Notes under the pieces: generated by a model | The model's input: only the letters and a program-made list of their open reading frames with translations | Databases searched by the model: none | What the model was told of the DNA's origin: nothing | Origin: Solirubrobacteraceae bacterium | GTDB taxonomy: Bacteria > Actinomycetota > Thermoleophilia > Solirubrobacterales > Solirubrobacteraceae | DNA: 7,034 bases | Reading direction: 5' to 3' | Assembly (NCBI GenBank): GCA_030043235.1 | Contig: JASHYF010000042.1 | Span: 1-7,034, forward strand | Part shown: piece by piece, positions 6,084 through 7,034 of the stretch | How the letters are laid out: every line of letters begins with the position of its first letter | How positions within the stretch are numbered: position 1 is the stretch's first letter | Program-made: the position numbers and the translations under genes

Positions 6084-6113
6084 CCAGGCATACGCGCGCC
6101 GAGGAGAGCCTGG
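6084..6113 (+). repeat. Short inverted repeat CCAGGC/GCCTGG
   Basis: CCAGGC at 6084-6089 pairs with GCCTGG at 6108-6113 across an 18-nt loop, followed by a G-rich tract (GGTGGGG). It could be a weak stem-loop on either strand or part of the edge of the degraded insertion element upstream of its transposase remnant. Six base pairs with a long loop is weak evidence. Confidence 0.25.
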
Positions 6114-6157
6114 GGTGGGGTAGTCAACGCAAAGTCCCGACTAGCCTCGCGCCGCCT

Positions 6158-6163
6158 TAAAAT
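6158..6163 (+). promoter_or_regulatory. Candidate -10 element for the DUF2600 gene
   Basis: TAAAAT matches the bacterial -10 consensus at five of six positions and lies in the only short A/T-rich patch of this gap, 22 nt before the proposed TTG start at 6186. No good -35 hexamer is found 16-18 bp upstream (the sequence there is around GTCCCGA). A transcript starting about 7 nt downstream would have a leader of only ~15 nt. Confidence 0.35.
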
Positions 6164-6185
6164 CAGAACAATTCCAGAGTCAGCG

Positions 6186-7034
6186 TTGCGCAACCCGGCT
6201 CCGCTGAGCGTCGGCCAGCTTTGGGCACTATGCAGGGCAGCCACACGCGAGCTGCTGTGGGGCCTGTGCGCCGCATCCCGTGAGATGCGCCGGTGGCGAG
6301 CCTATGCACAGGCGATTCCCGACGAGCCAATCCGCGCGGACGCGCTGTACGTGCTGGACCGCAAGCGCACGCACATCTATGGGGCGGCGCTGTTCGCAAC
6401 GCTTCCCGGCAGGCGCAGCCGCGAGCTGGTGCGCCTGCTCGTCGCCTACGAGCTGATTTGGGACTTCCTCGACAACCTCAACGAGCGGGCGGCGGCGGTG
6501 GGCACGGTGAACGGACGCCAACTGCATCTTGCGATCCGCGAGGCGATCGACCTCGGCGCGCCGATATCCGACTACTACCGGCATCACCCCTGGCGCGGGG
6601 ACGGCGGCTACCTGCGCGCTCTCGTCGAGCAGTGCAGGGAGGGCTGCCGCACGCTCCCCTCGTACGCGCTCGTGCGTGATCTCGTGGTGCACGAGGCGCG
6701 CCGCGCGCAGGTGCTGGCGCTCAACCACAACCCGGACCCGATCGAGCGCGATGCAGAGCTCAGGCACTGGGTTGCGGGGGAATGCTCGGAAACACCGCAG
6801 GCGAACTGGTGGGAGCTTTCGGGGGCTGCGAGCGCGCCACTGGCGATCCACGCTCTGCTCGCCCTTGCCTCCGAGCCGCACTGCTCGCGCGGCGAGGTCG
6901 CCAGGGTGTATGCCGCCTACTGCCCGTGGCTGTCGGCCACGACGACGATGCTGGACAGCTATGTGGATCAGTGCGAAGACACCGACAACGGCGACCACAG
7001 CTACGTCGCGCACTATCCGGACCAGGAGAGCGCC
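6186..7034 (+). CDS. DUF2600 family protein, tetraprenyl-beta-curcumene synthase (YtpB)-like (3'-truncated by window edge)
   Basis: The first 283 codons of a DUF2600 protein are present and the frame is open to the window end. Recognisable family segments are WRAYAQAIPDEPIRADAL (37-54), LLVAYELIWDFLDNLNER (84-101), NGRQLHLA, SDYYRHHPWRGDGGYLRAL (128-146), EARRAQVLALNHNPDP (170-185) and TMLDSYVDQCED with GDHSYVAHYP (254-278). DUF2600 includes Bacillus YtpB, a large terpene synthase that cyclises a C35 polyprenyl diphosphate. The acidic patches D93-F-L-D96-N-L-N-E100 and D257-S-Y-V-D261-Q-C-E-D265 are candidate metal/diphosphate-binding sites of this mostly helical fold. The TTG at 6186 is chosen because it precedes the conserved PLSVGQLWALCRAATREL helix; there is only a weak GAG Shine-Dalgarno at 6177, and the first in-frame ATG (6285) would remove that helix. 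YtpB-like proteins are ~350 residues, so perhaps 70-80 residues are missing. Family assignment is strong; cyclase activity in this lineage is inferred. Confidence 0.82.
   Translation, partial: MRNPAPLSVGQLWALCRAATRELLWGLCAASREMRRWRAYAQAIPDEPIRADALYVLDRKRTHIYGAALFATLPGRRSRELVRLLVAYELIWDFLDNLNERAAAVGTVNGRQLHLAIREAIDLGAPISDYYRHHPWRGDGGYLRALVEQCREGCRTLPSYALVRDLVVHEARRAQVLALNHNPDPIERDAELRHWVAGECSETPQANWWELSGAASAPLAIHALLALASEPHCSRGEVARVYAAYCPWLSATTTMLDSYVDQCEDTDNGDHSYVAHYPDQESA

Noticed and set aside
6121..6143. TAGTC/GACTA inverted repeat before the DUF2600 gene
   Set aside because: Only 5 bp with a 13-nt loop; expected by chance in a few hundred bases and not clearly linked to a function.
6228..7013. 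261-codon minus-strand open frame at the right end
   Set aside because: It is the antisense shadow of the DUF2600 gene, whose + strand reading has clear family motifs throughout; the minus-strand translation is Arg/Ala/Val-rich without recognisable domains.

Overview
The window is very GC-rich, with strong third-position G/C bias and genes packed on the + strand. Its gene content suits a high-GC actinobacterium: a COG1233-type FAD oxidoreductase, a PadR regulator with an FtsX-type ABC system, and a DUF2600 protein. My best guess is the Thermoleophilia/Solirubrobacterales, from remembered similarity of the permease and DUF2600 protein to proteins of that group; no search was run.

Layout. (1) 3-1217: the C-terminal ~405 codons of a phytoene-desaturase-like FAD oxidoreductase whose N-terminal nucleotide-binding part lies outside the window. 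(2) 1218-1306: a short leader region, probably the promoter of the next unit. (3) 1307-5873: a compact four-gene unit of PadR-family regulator, ABC ATPase 1, ABC ATPase 2 and a large FtsX-like permease. The spacings are 14 nt (or 8 nt with a TTG start), 0 nt and a 4-nt ATGA overlap (if the permease uses its first ATG). (4) 5874-6185: a 312-bp gap holding a tandem 36-bp duplication, a GC-rich inverted repeat and, on the minus strand, what looks like the first ~48 codons of a decayed IS1380-type transposase. (5) 6186-7034: the first 283 codons of a DUF2600 protein (tetraprenyl-beta-curcumene synthase/YtpB-like), running off the right edge.

How the genes work together. The four-gene unit reads as a self-contained, PadR-controlled ABC system of the MacB/LolCDE/FtsX (type VII) class. 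The most notable point is asymmetry. ATPase 2 keeps Walker A, Q-loop, Walker B Asp-Glu, D-loop and switch His. ATPase 1 keeps Walker A but has lost the Q-loop Gln, catalytic Glu (to Asp), D-loop Asp (to Asn) and switch His. The signature motifs differ in a matching way (LTDGE in ATPase 1, LAMGE in ATPase 2). In a head-to-tail heterodimer this predicts one working and one degenerate ATP site. The permease is one polypeptide with two FtsX-like halves and about 10 membrane segments, so one permease plus one copy of each ATPase would make a complete asymmetric transporter. Substrate and direction cannot be read from the sequence.

The two partial genes at the edges (carotenoid/isoprenoid-type oxidoreductase and terpene-synthase-like DUF2600) both hint at isoprenoid chemistry, but nothing in the window ties them to the ABC unit.
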